Positions 9,867 to 19,220 of a DNA stretch of 64,000 bases are shown piece after piece. Each line of letters opens with the position of its first letter. Within the stretch, counting starts at the first letter, position 1. Position numbers and translations under genes: made by a program. Source of the stretch: Trypanosoma brucei gambiense DAL972 (lineage: Eukaryota > Euglenozoa > Kinetoplastea > Trypanosomatida > Trypanosomatidae); contig NC_026742.1 in the NCBI RefSeq assembly GCF_000210295.1, positions 372,001 through 436,000 of the forward strand, in the 5' to 3' direction. A model generated the notes under the pieces. The model was not told the DNA's origin. It did no database searches and saw only the letters and a program-made list of their open reading frames with translations.

Positions 9867-10154
9867 TCAGCACCCACAACACAAATGAATGAGGGAACAA
9901 TAAAAATAAAAATGCACAATACGCGGCAGAACACCATACAGCACAGTCGGACGCAACATTTCCTCCACCAGAGTCAACGGCACTTCCTCGCATACACTCA
10001 CCTTAGTGGGCATTAACCACAGTAAGAACAGCATAAAGAGAGGGGAAAGCAACGAGCAGATCCTCGATTCGAGTAAACACGAGAAGGGTGAAGAAGGGGT
10101 GAGCTCACCTGGGAGGCATTGCATTAATACACTGCTAGCGAGAGGACGTGTCAT
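9867..10154 (-). CDS. Possible small membrane protein (95 aa)
   Basis: A 95-codon frame with an ATG at 10154 directly downstream (minus strand) of a pyrimidine tract and AG (plus about 10168-10200), which is the arrangement expected of a real gene here. The predicted product has two hydrophobic stretches (about 33-48, SLLSPLFMLFLLWLM; and about 70-93) and a cysteine-rich C-terminus (YCSLIHLCCGC). It is not similar to a family I recognise and its composition is compatible with a chance frame. It would fill an otherwise 930-bp gap between two solid genes. Confidence 0.3.
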   Translation of the reverse strand: MTRPLASSVLMQCLPGELTPSSPFSCLLESRICSLLSPLFMLFLLWLMPTKVSVCEEVPLTLVEEMLRPTVLYGVLPRIVHFYFYCSLIHLCCGC

Positions 10155-10303
10155 CAGAGCAACAAAATCACTTGCTTATAAGTAAGAAGAGGAAAAGACC
10201 CCCGGACGCGTCTCTGTATGGTTAGTGCCAAGTTTCTGACAGCATCCTGAGCAAATGACGAGGCAATATTGCGTGGCACAACTTTCCTACCAGCGCCGTG
10301 CCA

Positions 10304-11590
10304 TCAAACGATTTTGTCAATCGGCGGGGCGGAAGCCCGATCGCAGCGGAAAACCTCTATCAGGTCGTTCAACAGTTCCAACCTTCTCATCTGCGTGCCC
10401 CCTTCCAGGGTATAGAGCCGAACACCATTTGAGATGAATGCATCCGACGAAAGAAGCCCTACGGGGTCATTTCGCAAATAATCCTCGATCGTTCTGATGG
10501 TGCCACCCAACATGGTCGCTGGCGCTTTACCTCGCAACGCTTCATATGGCATCGTCACCACGTGGGAGGTTGTTGCGTTAACGAGGAGTTGATGAAAGGC
10601 ATGCCGACAGAGCTCGGATAATGCAAGTGCGTCGCAACCATCGGCAACGAATTTTAGTTGCCGGTTAGAAACCGTGGGCACATCAGTCGACATTAGTTGC
10701 GACGCACCCAGAGCGCAGTAGTACTCTCGACTCTTCGTCGCCACATCACAAAACACTTTCATTGAGTCCTGAACCTTACCGTTAAACGACAACCATATGC
10801 CCGTGTTGAAATCTACAAGGCATTCGTGAAAGTTCTGCACACAAGGAGCAGCTTCACTAACGTTAATACTGGCAATACTTTGGTAAATGCTATTTGCAAA
10901 GGAAGCATTGCCACAATATAAGGCCAGCGCTGCAAACTGGTGAAGGTGCAACATGCGCCGGAGCAGCGCGTAGGATCCCATGTCGTCGCCGTCGGCGTTT
11001 CCCTCCACCGCAATGAGTTCATTATATATTCGAAGCGCTTCTGAGTACTGTTCTACTTGATAGTGGCTCACAACCAATGCACGCTGCACTCGCTTGATGC
11101 GAGCTACCCAAACTGCAGATGCATATTTTCCCAGATTCTCTCTGCAATCCCGTAAGAGAGCGTAGAGTCGCTGCTGAGAATCCATCTTCGTGCCGATATA
11201 CAACGGAATAATGGCGCTAATAAAGCGAAGGGAAAACGGAACAGTAGACTCACTCGTTTTCGGGTCAATATACCGCTCACTGTTCAGGTCACCTAAAGAT
11301 TCTACCAGTTTCTTCGCCACGTTGTAGCGCTGCATGTGAAAATTCGCAGTTACCTGCACAAGAATGAACTGCAACCTCTTTGACAATCCCTCAGCCGTTT
11401 CTTCCGTTTCCGCAGCACTCAGTCGCTCTGCGAGCTCCGCAACGGCGCTCCAATTTCCGTCGGCCGCCAAACACCGCAGACCCGCCTCGTTATGAGGCAC
11501 ACTGTCCAAACCGCGGTCGCAGCGTACTGAGTCCTCCGCTACGGTGCCTAGGAATGACCGTGCGGACTGCAACGCTGACGGCTGTGGCAT
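10304..11590 (-). CDS. TPR-repeat protein resembling TRAPPC12 (428 aa)
   Basis: A helical repeat protein. Pairs of amphipathic helices with TPR spacing run from about 60 to 340, including VVSHYQVEQYSEALRIYNEL, FAALALYCGNASFANSIYQS and NTGIWLSFNGKVQDSMKVF. Order and wording resemble the C-terminal TPR region of TRAPPC12/TTC15, a subunit of the TRAPP III tethering complex that acts as a Rab GEF in ER-Golgi and autophagy traffic. This is recognition by pattern, not by search. The start at 11590 (MPQPSALQSARSF) is the first ATG of the frame; eight codons upstream would need a GTG start. The 5' UTR appears to be roughly 300 nt. Confidence 0.7.
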   Translation of the reverse strand: MPQPSALQSARSFLGTVAEDSVRCDRGLDSVPHNEAGLRCLAADGNWSAVAELAERLSAAETEETAEGLSKRLQFILVQVTANFHMQRYNVAKKLVESLGDLNSERYIDPKTSESTVPFSLRFISAIIPLYIGTKMDSQQRLYALLRDCRENLGKYASAVWVARIKRVQRALVVSHYQVEQYSEALRIYNELIAVEGNADGDDMGSYALLRRMLHLHQFAALALYCGNASFANSIYQSIASINVSEAAPCVQNFHECLVDFNTGIWLSFNGKVQDSMKVFCDVATKSREYYCALGASQLMSTDVPTVSNRQLKFVADGCDALALSELCRHAFHQLLVNATTSHVVTMPYEALRGKAPATMLGGTIRTIEDYLRNDPVGLLSSDAFISNGVRLYTLEGGTQMRRLELLNDLIEVFRCDRASAPPIDKIV

Positions 11591-12186
11591 CCTGCACTTT
11601 TTCCACCACACCACTAATTATTTCCCCTTCTTTGTTTTATCCCCTATTACCCTCCGGCACAAAGCTCTTCTGGGACGCTCTTTTGTACCGCCAGTGTTGT
11701 ACAGTGCCAAGAAGTTGCCCCAGGGATAAATATATATATATATTTTTTTACAAGAAGAGTTGAAGTTCATAGCATATCCAACAAGCTCAAAGGAGAGAGC
11801 CTGCCGCGGGGAGACAGCGGAAATGCACAACCGAAAACAACATTGCTGACAACAAAAAACAAGGCGGGAAATATATTTAACCAGCAGTGCAGAGGACTCG
11901 AAAAATAAAAAAAAATAACAATGGTGAAAGTGAAGCAAAGTAGGAAAGCACACGGACGAAAATAACAGAACGAGAACAAACAAACGAAAAAAGAACCGTA
12001 TGAAATAATGTGATAAAGTGAATACAAAAAATTGAAAATAGGGCGGGCATATCTCGTGGATCTAAACCGGGTAGCAGCTGAAAAGCACTAGTGAGGGCCA
12101 ATCCTTCACCCAGAGCGTCTGAGCCTCATACTTGCTACCCAGTGCCCTGCCAAAGGCAGAAAACGAGCACGTGACTCCCCGAAGTT
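11591..12186. other. Intergenic; (TA)n and A-rich tract
   Basis: Contains a TA run near 11728-11742 and a long A-rich plus strand (about 11890-12010), the T-rich splice region for the TRAPPC12-like gene on the coding strand. No gene seen. Confidence 0.55.
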
Positions 12187-13393
12187 TCACCGCTGGCTGG
12201 ATGCAACAGTACACTTCACAAACGCTCTTATATTGCTTGTTGGCGAGTAACAGTGCTCCACAACGGGCACCATGCTGTTGCCCTCGTCATCTCGTTCTGT
12301 AGGCCACTTTGAACCAAATTTTAAGAGAAGCTTCAGAAACTCAACAACACTCCTCTTCCGTAAGCCAAGTACACACCACATTGCGGGAGTGCGTCCCGCA
12401 TTGTCCTTGTCGTCCACGTGTTGATGGAGCTCGTAGTGCTGGAAGAAATCCAATAGCAGTTCCTTGCAGCCAAGGCGTGCCGCGTGATGGAGTGCAGTGG
12501 CTCCGTGGCTGTCAGGGCGCCACACAACCTTCTCGCCCAAGGTGTGAACAAGTAGCTGCAGGACGGCGGTGAATCCTGCTTCAGCGGCGGGGTAGAGGGC
12601 CTCAACAGCGACCTCATGTGATGCTAATCCGTGGAGTTGCATAAAATACCGAAGGGAATCCGCGTGTCCGTACAGGGCAGCGCGCTGAACACAACGCACG
12701 GCGTTTTCCTCCGCAGGCCCCCAACGCAGAGAAAGGATGTGAAGTATCCAACCAATGCAAAACAGGAACTGAACCGTACACGAACGCCGTTTCGTACACA
12801 CTAAGCGACTGCCCCAAAGGCTCAAGGTCCGGATGCGTGTGTTGTCCTAATATGGCGGCCGCTCCAAAGCGTCGCACCAGGGCAGCAATAAATTCAACAT
12901 GACCCTTTTTTGCAGCAATATGCGAAAGGTAATTCCCTTCACCATCAGGCAGAGTGAAGGTGATTATGTCCAACGGAACTTGTTCGAACGCACATGAGGG
13001 CCCTAGAGCATAATTCGTTACATGTACACCCCGAGGCAAAAGAATCCCCCCTTCAGCCATACCAAGTAGAGGGATGCTTCCAAGTTCTGCTGCGAAGTGA
13101 GCCACCGTGTAGTTTTCCAATGCCCGGTAGCCTCCGGGAAGCTGTGCTTCACTAAGTTTTTTATTGAGCAACTGCACCTCATACAAGTGATAGCGTCCGG
13201 CGCACTGATTAGTCGCCGTTGCCGGTGTCACACCACCCTGCCCAGTAGTGGCGACTGCCTCAATGAGCAGAGAGCGCTCATACCATCGATGTAGCACGTC
13301 AGCAAAGCAAGAAGCTGAGTTATTTTGCAATGTCTCCTCGACGAAACTGCGGCACCGCTGCGGCTGGCAAAGTTGGACAATCGTACGTCTCAT
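12187..13393 (-). pseudogene. Ankyrin-repeat protein gene broken by one frameshift
   Basis: Two overlapping minus-strand frames belong to one gene. The first (from ATG 13393) holds ankyrin-type elements (NYTVAHFAAELGSIPLLGMA, NYLSHIAAKKGHVEFIAALV, SVYETAFVYGSVPVLHWL). The second continues them (AVRCVQRAALYGHADSLRYF, GATALHHAARLGCKELLLDF, NAGRTPAMWCVLGLRKRSVV). The reading frame must slip at a run of five G (plus-strand CCCCC, 12718-12722); one G too many accounts for it. Without the slip the protein would be about 400 residues with at least six ankyrin units. As it stands, translation continues out of frame for about 35 residues and stops at 12614. This may be a true inactivation, an allele, or a homopolymer error. 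Confidence 0.85.
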
Positions 13394-13940
13394 ATCCCAA
13401 AGCTACGAGAACCCCATCCTTTGAAACCCACGGGTTACACAGAAAGAGAGGACGAGGAATTGTAAATGAAGAAGAGTGCGGGGGGAAAAAACGACAGTCA
13501 AATGGTGAGCGACAACACAAGACCATGGCAATCAATGATCATGAAAAAAAAATATGGTGGCAACAACTGAAATCATACCCACCACCCCCGACACACACAC
13601 ACACACACTGCAACGTTAACTTGGCCATGTCGTATAAAGAGCCTCCCATCGCAGAATGAGAACCCCCAACCACAACGACTTCAACAGCATGATGTCTACA
13701 CTGATGCGTGCTGAACGCAGCGTACACGCAAAGCGTTCCACGGCGTAGTCACTTCACCAAACAACTAAAGATAAACATTACCGATTACATACTACGAACG
13801 AACAAGAAGAAATGTACCGTCAGAGAGAAAAAACTAAATGTAAAAGTGAAACAAAAATGGAACATTAAAAAAAAAAAAGAAAATCAACAGTTTCTGTACA
13901 TTCGCGGCTACACATTAGCACCAACCATGAGTACGTTTGC
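13394..13940. other. Intergenic with (AC)9 microsatellite
   Basis: AC dinucleotide run at 13591-13608 and A-rich stretches at about 13790-13880. It corresponds to the 5' region of the ankyrin gene and 3' UTR of the kinase gene. No gene seen. Confidence 0.55.
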
Positions 13941-16900
13941 CTACGAATGGGGTTGTGTGGTGATGGTAAGCGAACTCACATACTGCTTCTCCCTGCTAAA
14001 TATATCAGGTAGTGACTCCACCTCAGCACTGCAACTGCTACTGAATAGGCGGTGCAACAGAAGGTCAGCCGCAGTCGCTCTCCCTTCAGGTTGGAGGCAG
14101 AAACACATGCGTAAGAAATCACAGAGGACAGGGTTGCTTGTAAGTCCATCTACGTAGTAATCAACATCTGTCATATCTGCTAGCATGTGGGGAGTCTCCA
14201 TAAATAAGGGTGGGCAGTCAAAGAGCTCAGCTGCTACACAACCAACTGACCAAATATCGCATGGGCTGCAGTGATCCTCACCACGGTACACCTCAGGCGC
14301 CATGTACCGCAACGTGCCCTGTACGTCCTCGCTTCCAACCCCTTGGCGGGCCGTTCCAAAATCAGTGATTTTCACAACGTCGCCCTTTATCAGAATATTC
14401 TGCGGCTTCACATCACGGTGTGCCACCCCACGCGCGTGCAAATAGGTCAGTGCTGTGAGCAGCTGCCGAAGGACCTTGATAACCGTCAGGTCTGGTGGCT
14501 TCTGACTTCGGCCGTATATGATGTCGCCCAGTGAACAACAACAAAGCTCCATGAAGAGGTTCACACTGTTTTCTTTCCGCTCACAGTGAAAGTAGTGAAC
14601 AATATTTGGGTGATTCAGGCTACACATTATCTTAATTTCATTAAGTAAGGCGTTAATAGACTCCTCTAAGTCCTCCGTAAAGTAAAACATCTTCACTGCC
14701 ATCTTTCCCCCTGTCAAATCACTGGTGGCCTCATATACGGCACCGAAAGAACCTCGACCAAGCAGCACACCTTTCGTCCACGGTGAGTCTTGCCTCAGTG
14801 TCAGAATACGTTCTCGCTCCTCCTGCGCGGTAGCTGCATTCTTCCGCAGTGACACTGCAGTGCCGATCGCCATCAATACCTTACGGACTTCAGTACTCGA
14901 TATGGGGGTGTTTATAACGTACTGAAACCCCTCTAACGCAAGGCGTACACCCGGTTCAGAGATGGGGACAACAATAATATCGTAACTGAGGGTATGTACT
15001 AAATCCTGCACCGAGTTTAGCCATCCACGATCGCATACAATCACATCGATATCACTTGGTGATGACTGCAAGCGCTTCTCTAACTCGCATCGCTCCCGGA
15101 CACTTGTCAGAGAAACAAACATCGTCCTGAGCAGGATCATAGAAATATTGTGTTGGTCCACAAGGTTTGTTATCAGCGTCAGCACATTCACAGTGCAATT
15201 CACGATGGCACGGGTTTGATCGATAACGTAGCGTTCATTCAGTGCGTCAGCTGGTCGGAAGGTTGCGTCATCAATGTCCTCCAGTGCGGCTGTGATTTGG
15301 CAAGGAAATCGGAATACAACGGTGCCGTCGTCCTCGCGAATACTTCCACAGGTACTGCGCAAGTGGGGCAGCAATTTCTCGCGTAACTCGCTTATCTGGG
15401 CTGTGCTTGGCGCTGCCTGGGCAACAGGAGTTGCGACAATCTGTAGAGCAAAGGTATTCCTGGAAGAGTTCAAAATCTGCAACCTCAAATGGCATGGGAC
15501 ACGCAGACTATTCAGCAACGTGGCGACAGCTTCCGGGATACATGGATGGAGACAAAGCGTGCCGGGAAACAGCGAATCAACGCTCGTCTTGTGATCAAGT
15601 GGAGACAAGCGGAGCATCTGCCCCAGAAGCTGTTCTGAAGATGTCCACTCCCATTCTGCTAGCATCCCTCGCGCCAACTCCTCCACTTGCTTCCCGTACC
15701 CATATTCCAAGAATGACTGAAGAGGACCAATAACGGACAATCCCCTTGGCGTAACGGCTTTTCCTTCTAAGATCTCAGATAACGATAAGTTTACTTCCGA
15801 CACCACGTAGTCGCGAATGTAGGTGCGGTACTCCCCCAAATTGTCCTTTGCATTAGCACAAATAAGAATCCTCCCAATTAAGGACCCCTCCTGGTTCAAT
15901 ATGGGGACAGCGACAGTGAACAATGTGACGGGAACTGTGGCAAAGGCACGCAGCTTCAGTTTGAGTACCTCACCTGAAAACACCTGGAGAGGTGCTAAGT
16001 CTCGCTCAATGTCCCCTGTTGGGGTTATAACCAAGTCGGAGAGCGGTTTTCCGACACATCCAGACTCGAGAAACCCTGTCACAACCTCGGCGGCCATGTT
16101 CCACCGGGTTATACGGTATTTGTCATCGAAGCCAATCATCACGACCTGGGCGTCAACGTGCTTTCCTTCAATGTAACCCAATGCGTTGCCGTAGGGGATT
16201 GTGTAGTAGCCGTTCTTTGTATTATGTCCACGAGTAACCTGCGGAACCGCCGCCCCGGCCGACGGCCCCGTTGTACTGAGGTCTCCTTCAGACGATGCGG
16301 AAGAAAGCAGCACGGTGTACATGCGCTCTTCAAGAATCCAGGTGTGGAGCACCTTCAGTGCCTTCGCCGATGTGACAAAGAGGTAAAGGAATCCACAACT
16401 AACAACACTCACAAGGAGAAACGCAGTCAACCCTACCAGTAACCCCACGGTGGTTGAGGGTGACAGTGTCGGCAGCGTCACCAACACAACGAGGGTGAAG
16501 ACAACGGAAGCCGCAAAAATCGCAATAACAAGTATAAATGCAACAGAGCTGTATGAAACTGCCTCCCTGAGTAGAACTGACATGAAAGGAAACTCAACAT
16601 AAGCACATCGCATCCGCTGTGCGACCTCCTCTGCTAAACGCATCACCGGTACCCTCCAGTTCAATGATTGAGGGCCAACCACAACAATGTCACCCAAAAA
16701 AAGATGGCCCATTCGCTTAATCCGTTCATAAATTTCCCAGTCTATACTTCGTTTCTCATCGTTTGTACGGTAAGCGGAGGCAGGTACCCTGCACAGAACG
16801 CTGACTATAGTTTGAATACTGTGGTACGTAGCGAAGGCCTGCTTTGCCTCTTCACACTTGCCATCCGTGTACACACGCTCAAGTGAGGTAAAGAAATTTT

Positions 16901-17012
16901 CAACCATATCTGGTAGGGAAAGAATGCTCTCTTGCACATACTGTCTGTCGTCATCTGACGCTAAAATGGGGTGAGGCAACATCTTTGCTATTCGATCACA
17001 TGTTGGTCCCAT
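13941..17012 (-). CDS. Membrane PAS / degenerate histidine-kinase-receiver / STE11-like protein kinase (1023 aa)
   Basis: Two adjacent membrane helices (about 154-179, 188-212) follow a cytosolic-looking N-terminal domain. A PAS-like domain spans about 287-389 (RITRWNMAAEVVTGFLESGC). Next comes a segment resembling a decayed histidine-kinase core (about 395-575): no phospho-acceptor His in the helices and no N or G boxes, but the terminal pattern GSIREDDGTVVFRFP is kept. Residues about 606-717 look like a receiver domain (DIDVIVCDRGW, then ALEGFQYVINTPISSTEV) with the KP lysine replaced. The C-terminal kinase (746-990) looks active: LGRGSFGAV 751-759, K774, E792, HRD 865-867, DFG 884-886, APE 905-907; the sequence resembles STE11/MAPKKK kinases. 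ATG 17012 is used; a second in-frame ATG at 16982 lies just after a possible acceptor AG. Confidence 0.85.
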   Translation of the reverse strand: MGPTCDRIAKMLPHPILASDDDRQYVQESILSLPDMVENFFTSLERVYTDGKCEEAKQAFATYHSIQTIVSVLCRVPASAYRTNDEKRSIDWEIYERIKRMGHLFLGDIVVVGPQSLNWRVPVMRLAEEVAQRMRCAYVEFPFMSVLLREAVSYSSVAFILVIAIFAASVVFTLVVLVTLPTLSPSTTVGLLVGLTAFLLVSVVSCGFLYLFVTSAKALKVLHTWILEERMYTVLLSSASSEGDLSTTGPSAGAAVPQVTRGHNTKNGYYTIPYGNALGYIEGKHVDAQVVMIGFDDKYRITRWNMAAEVVTGFLESGCVGKPLSDLVITPTGDIERDLAPLQVFSGEVLKLKLRAFATVPVTLFTVAVPILNQEGSLIGRILICANAKDNLGEYRTYIRDYVVSEVNLSLSEILEGKAVTPRGLSVIGPLQSFLEYGYGKQVEELARGMLAEWEWTSSEQLLGQMLRLSPLDHKTSVDSLFPGTLCLHPCIPEAVATLLNSLRVPCHLRLQILNSSRNTFALQIVATPVAQAAPSTAQISELREKLLPHLRSTCGSIREDDGTVVFRFPCQITAALEDIDDATFRPADALNERYVIDQTRAIVNCTVNVLTLITNLVDQHNISMILLRTMFVSLTSVRERCELEKRLQSSPSDIDVIVCDRGWLNSVQDLVHTLSYDIIVVPISEPGVRLALEGFQYVINTPISSTEVRKVLMAIGTAVSLRKNAATAQEERERILTLRQDSPWTKGVLLGRGSFGAVYEATSDLTGGKMAVKMFYFTEDLEESINALLNEIKIMCSLNHPNIVHYFHCERKENSVNLFMELCCCSLGDIIYGRSQKPPDLTVIKVLRQLLTALTYLHARGVAHRDVKPQNILIKGDVVKITDFGTARQGVGSEDVQGTLRYMAPEVYRGEDHCSPCDIWSVGCVAAELFDCPPLFMETPHMLADMTDVDYYVDGLTSNPVLCDFLRMCFCLQPEGRATAADLLLHRLFSSSCSAEVESLPDIFSREKQYVSSLTITTQPHS

Positions 17013-17519
17013 TAAGAAAGGTGTAAACGCAGTGGAGATTAACAACGGAGAAAAAAAAACGAACAGGGCAAAGGCAATGAGAGAAAAACCAACTACGTGT
17101 TAAGCAATATTGGGGAGGCAAGTGAAAAACAAACTGTTGTTAAAGTTACATCATGCGAGTGATTCTGGCGGCGCCACTTGCTATTAACGCCCGCCCACCA
17201 CCAAATTTAGCCGTGTAAGCGGTAATTGGTACATGACATCTACAACGAAGCCTTCACAAGGGAGGGAACTGCCAGTGACCAGTAACGTGTCCCCAAGCTA
17301 CTGACCCTTTCACCTAATATATTGGCGAGTGATCACGCGCGCTTGTACGACCACCAGAGGCAGCGATCACAAACTCAAGGCGGAACTGGACAATGCACCC
17401 CTCCATCATTCTACCAGCTGTCGAACACTTTAGCCGCACAGAGGGCAATAGCAACCCGTCTCGCCTCCAGATCCGTACCGGAATAACATTTTTGAAAGAG
17501 GCGGAAACCGTCCTCTCTT
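17013..17519. other. Intergenic; kinase splice region
   Basis: Plus 17048-17060 is A-rich (coding-strand TTTTTTTTCTCC). One acceptor candidate lies upstream (plus about 17095) and another inside the annotated kinase 5' end. The remainder is likely the 3' UTR of the RS-rich gene. No gene seen. Confidence 0.5.
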
Positions 17520-19220
17520 CTATTGCTTTTCTGTTCCCCCCCTGCTTTTGCAACTAGACTTCCGTGAAGAAGATCTCCACTTCCTACGGCTATGGCTACG
17601 GCTACGGCTACGACTCTTTCTCTTTCTTCTCGGCTTGCCCTTTCGGCGTTTCTTCCTCGAAGGAGAACCCAGGCGCGTGCCTCTCGAACAGAGCGTAGGT
17701 CGCCGGCGGCCCATATGAGGGAACGTAGATGAAAGCTCGGGTGGTATAGGAGGACGCAGGAAGCCCATTGTCCCAAAGGAGAACCGACGTAAGTCCAGTG
17801 ATGTAGGATTTACAATAGGGGGCAGGTTAGTACTGCCATTACCAAGCACATCAGCGCTTATCAGCCCATATTCTTCGCGGCGATCCACGTAGTGGTGGGT
17901 AAGTCTGTCGGAGCACGAACCGATATTGTATGTCTTATCATCGTAGCGAACAGGCAAGGTGTCTGTGTATTTGGGTACGACGGCACGCAGTGCGTCCTCG
18001 GTTACTTCATCATCATCAGAACTGTCTCCTTCTGCGACGAAAAGGTTAACCGCAGACCGGCCAACACTATATTGGCGTCTTCCCTCTCGTTTCACCCGTG
18101 GCATATTGCGAAGCAGATCATCTGGTGCAAGGCTGTCGGTAAATGGAGTTGGACTCTTCTCGCGCAGGTGATCAGCATCGTCTATGTAGTCGTCAAAAGA
18201 ATCCATGCTCTCACTATCATGGTCAGCGGTTGAATGGCTGAGAAAGCGAAGGAAGTCAAACGTGTAGTTGGCAGGATCCACAAGCCCTCGGGATTGGAGA
18301 GCCTTTACGACACCCTTGACGTCCTGCTGCACCAGAGTTTCTCCAAGTCGAACGAGCTCCCAAGCACTCTCAGAACAGTTTTTCCTTTTGCGTACCATCA
18401 GCACAATGCATGAATTATGCCCCACAGTCGTCACTTGCACGGGAACAATTGCTAAGGGAAGTCTTTCATTTGCCTTTTTTACCGCATAATACACTCCTGT
18501 CGCTTCGCAGAGGGGCACCTCTTTCGTAAATAAAGTGGAGCACAAAGAAAAACCGGCGCACATCGACACTTTCTTCAAGTTTGCAACGACAGTATCACCA
18601 GCCACCACCTTCGGACCACCAGCAGGTTCGAGGAAGTTGTCTGAAACTTTACAAGCAGTGTCAACAGAAACCACATCGTGCGCCCTATGCAGGAGGCCTT
18701 TGTCATTCGTCATCCTGCGCCCGACGCCAACATAATCAATCTGTCTCCCATGTTCTCTAAAAAGACAAGCTGTTGTGTCGAAAAATAATAATGGTTTACC
18801 GTCCTCAGGCAAGGGACGATAAAGGGTTATCTCAAGCTCGGTGACGTGACTGCTGATGAGTGAAGATTCGCCTTCTCCAAGAACTGGAACTGGAGATATC
18901 GCCCCTTCGGGGGAGTTAGTTCCTGAGTCTGACGAAGTCATCCCCGCTTTGCTCACTTTCCTGACCGAGCCGCGTCGCTTTCCACGCCTCAACCCGGTCC
19001 GAGAGCGACGAGACGAACGACGAGACGAGCGGCGTCGCCTACCCTTTGATTTACTTCTCCGGCCACCTCTACGTTTTGTTTTAGATTTACTTTTTGATCT
19101 CCTCCGCCTCTGGCGCGGGGAACCCGTTCTCGAACCTTTTCTCGTTGGTGGCCCAGTGGGAATCTTTGTCCCACTCAGCATCCCGGCTAAGCTCCGATCC
19201 TCGTCACTACCAAGGTCCAT
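17520..19220 (-). CDS. RS/RK-rich protein of unknown function (566 aa)
   Basis: Both ends are basic, arginine/serine-rich domains: about 28-92 (RRRRSKSKSKTKRRGGRRSK, SSRRSSRRSRTG) and about 525-566 (KSRSRSRSHSRRKWRSSSRK). The middle 400 residues have no motif I recognise. They mix beta-like segments (ELEITLYRPLPEDGKPLLFF, HNSCIVLMVRKR) with an acidic stretch (ESMDSFDDYIDDADH, EGDSSDDDEVTED). RS domains are typical of splicing or RNA-metabolism factors and of SR-protein kinase substrates, so a nuclear RNA role is a reasonable inference, but no RRM is visible. Start at 19220 is the first ATG of the frame. Confidence 0.8.
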   Translation of the reverse strand: MDLGSDEDRSLAGMLSGTKIPTGPPTRKGSRTGSPRQRRRRSKSKSKTKRRGGRRSKSKGRRRRSSRRSSRRSRTGLRRGKRRGSVRKVSKAGMTSSDSGTNSPEGAISPVPVLGEGESSLISSHVTELEITLYRPLPEDGKPLLFFDTTACLFREHGRQIDYVGVGRRMTNDKGLLHRAHDVVSVDTACKVSDNFLEPAGGPKVVAGDTVVANLKKVSMCAGFSLCSTLFTKEVPLCEATGVYYAVKKANERLPLAIVPVQVTTVGHNSCIVLMVRKRKNCSESAWELVRLGETLVQQDVKGVVKALQSRGLVDPANYTFDFLRFLSHSTADHDSESMDSFDDYIDDADHLREKSPTPFTDSLAPDDLLRNMPRVKREGRRQYSVGRSAVNLFVAEGDSSDDDEVTEDALRAVVPKYTDTLPVRYDDKTYNIGSCSDRLTHHYVDRREEYGLISADVLGNGSTNLPPIVNPTSLDLRRFSFGTMGFLRPPIPPELSSTFPHMGRRRPTLCSRGTRLGSPSRKKRRKGKPRRKRKSRSRSRSHSRRKWRSSSRKSSCKSRGGTEKQ

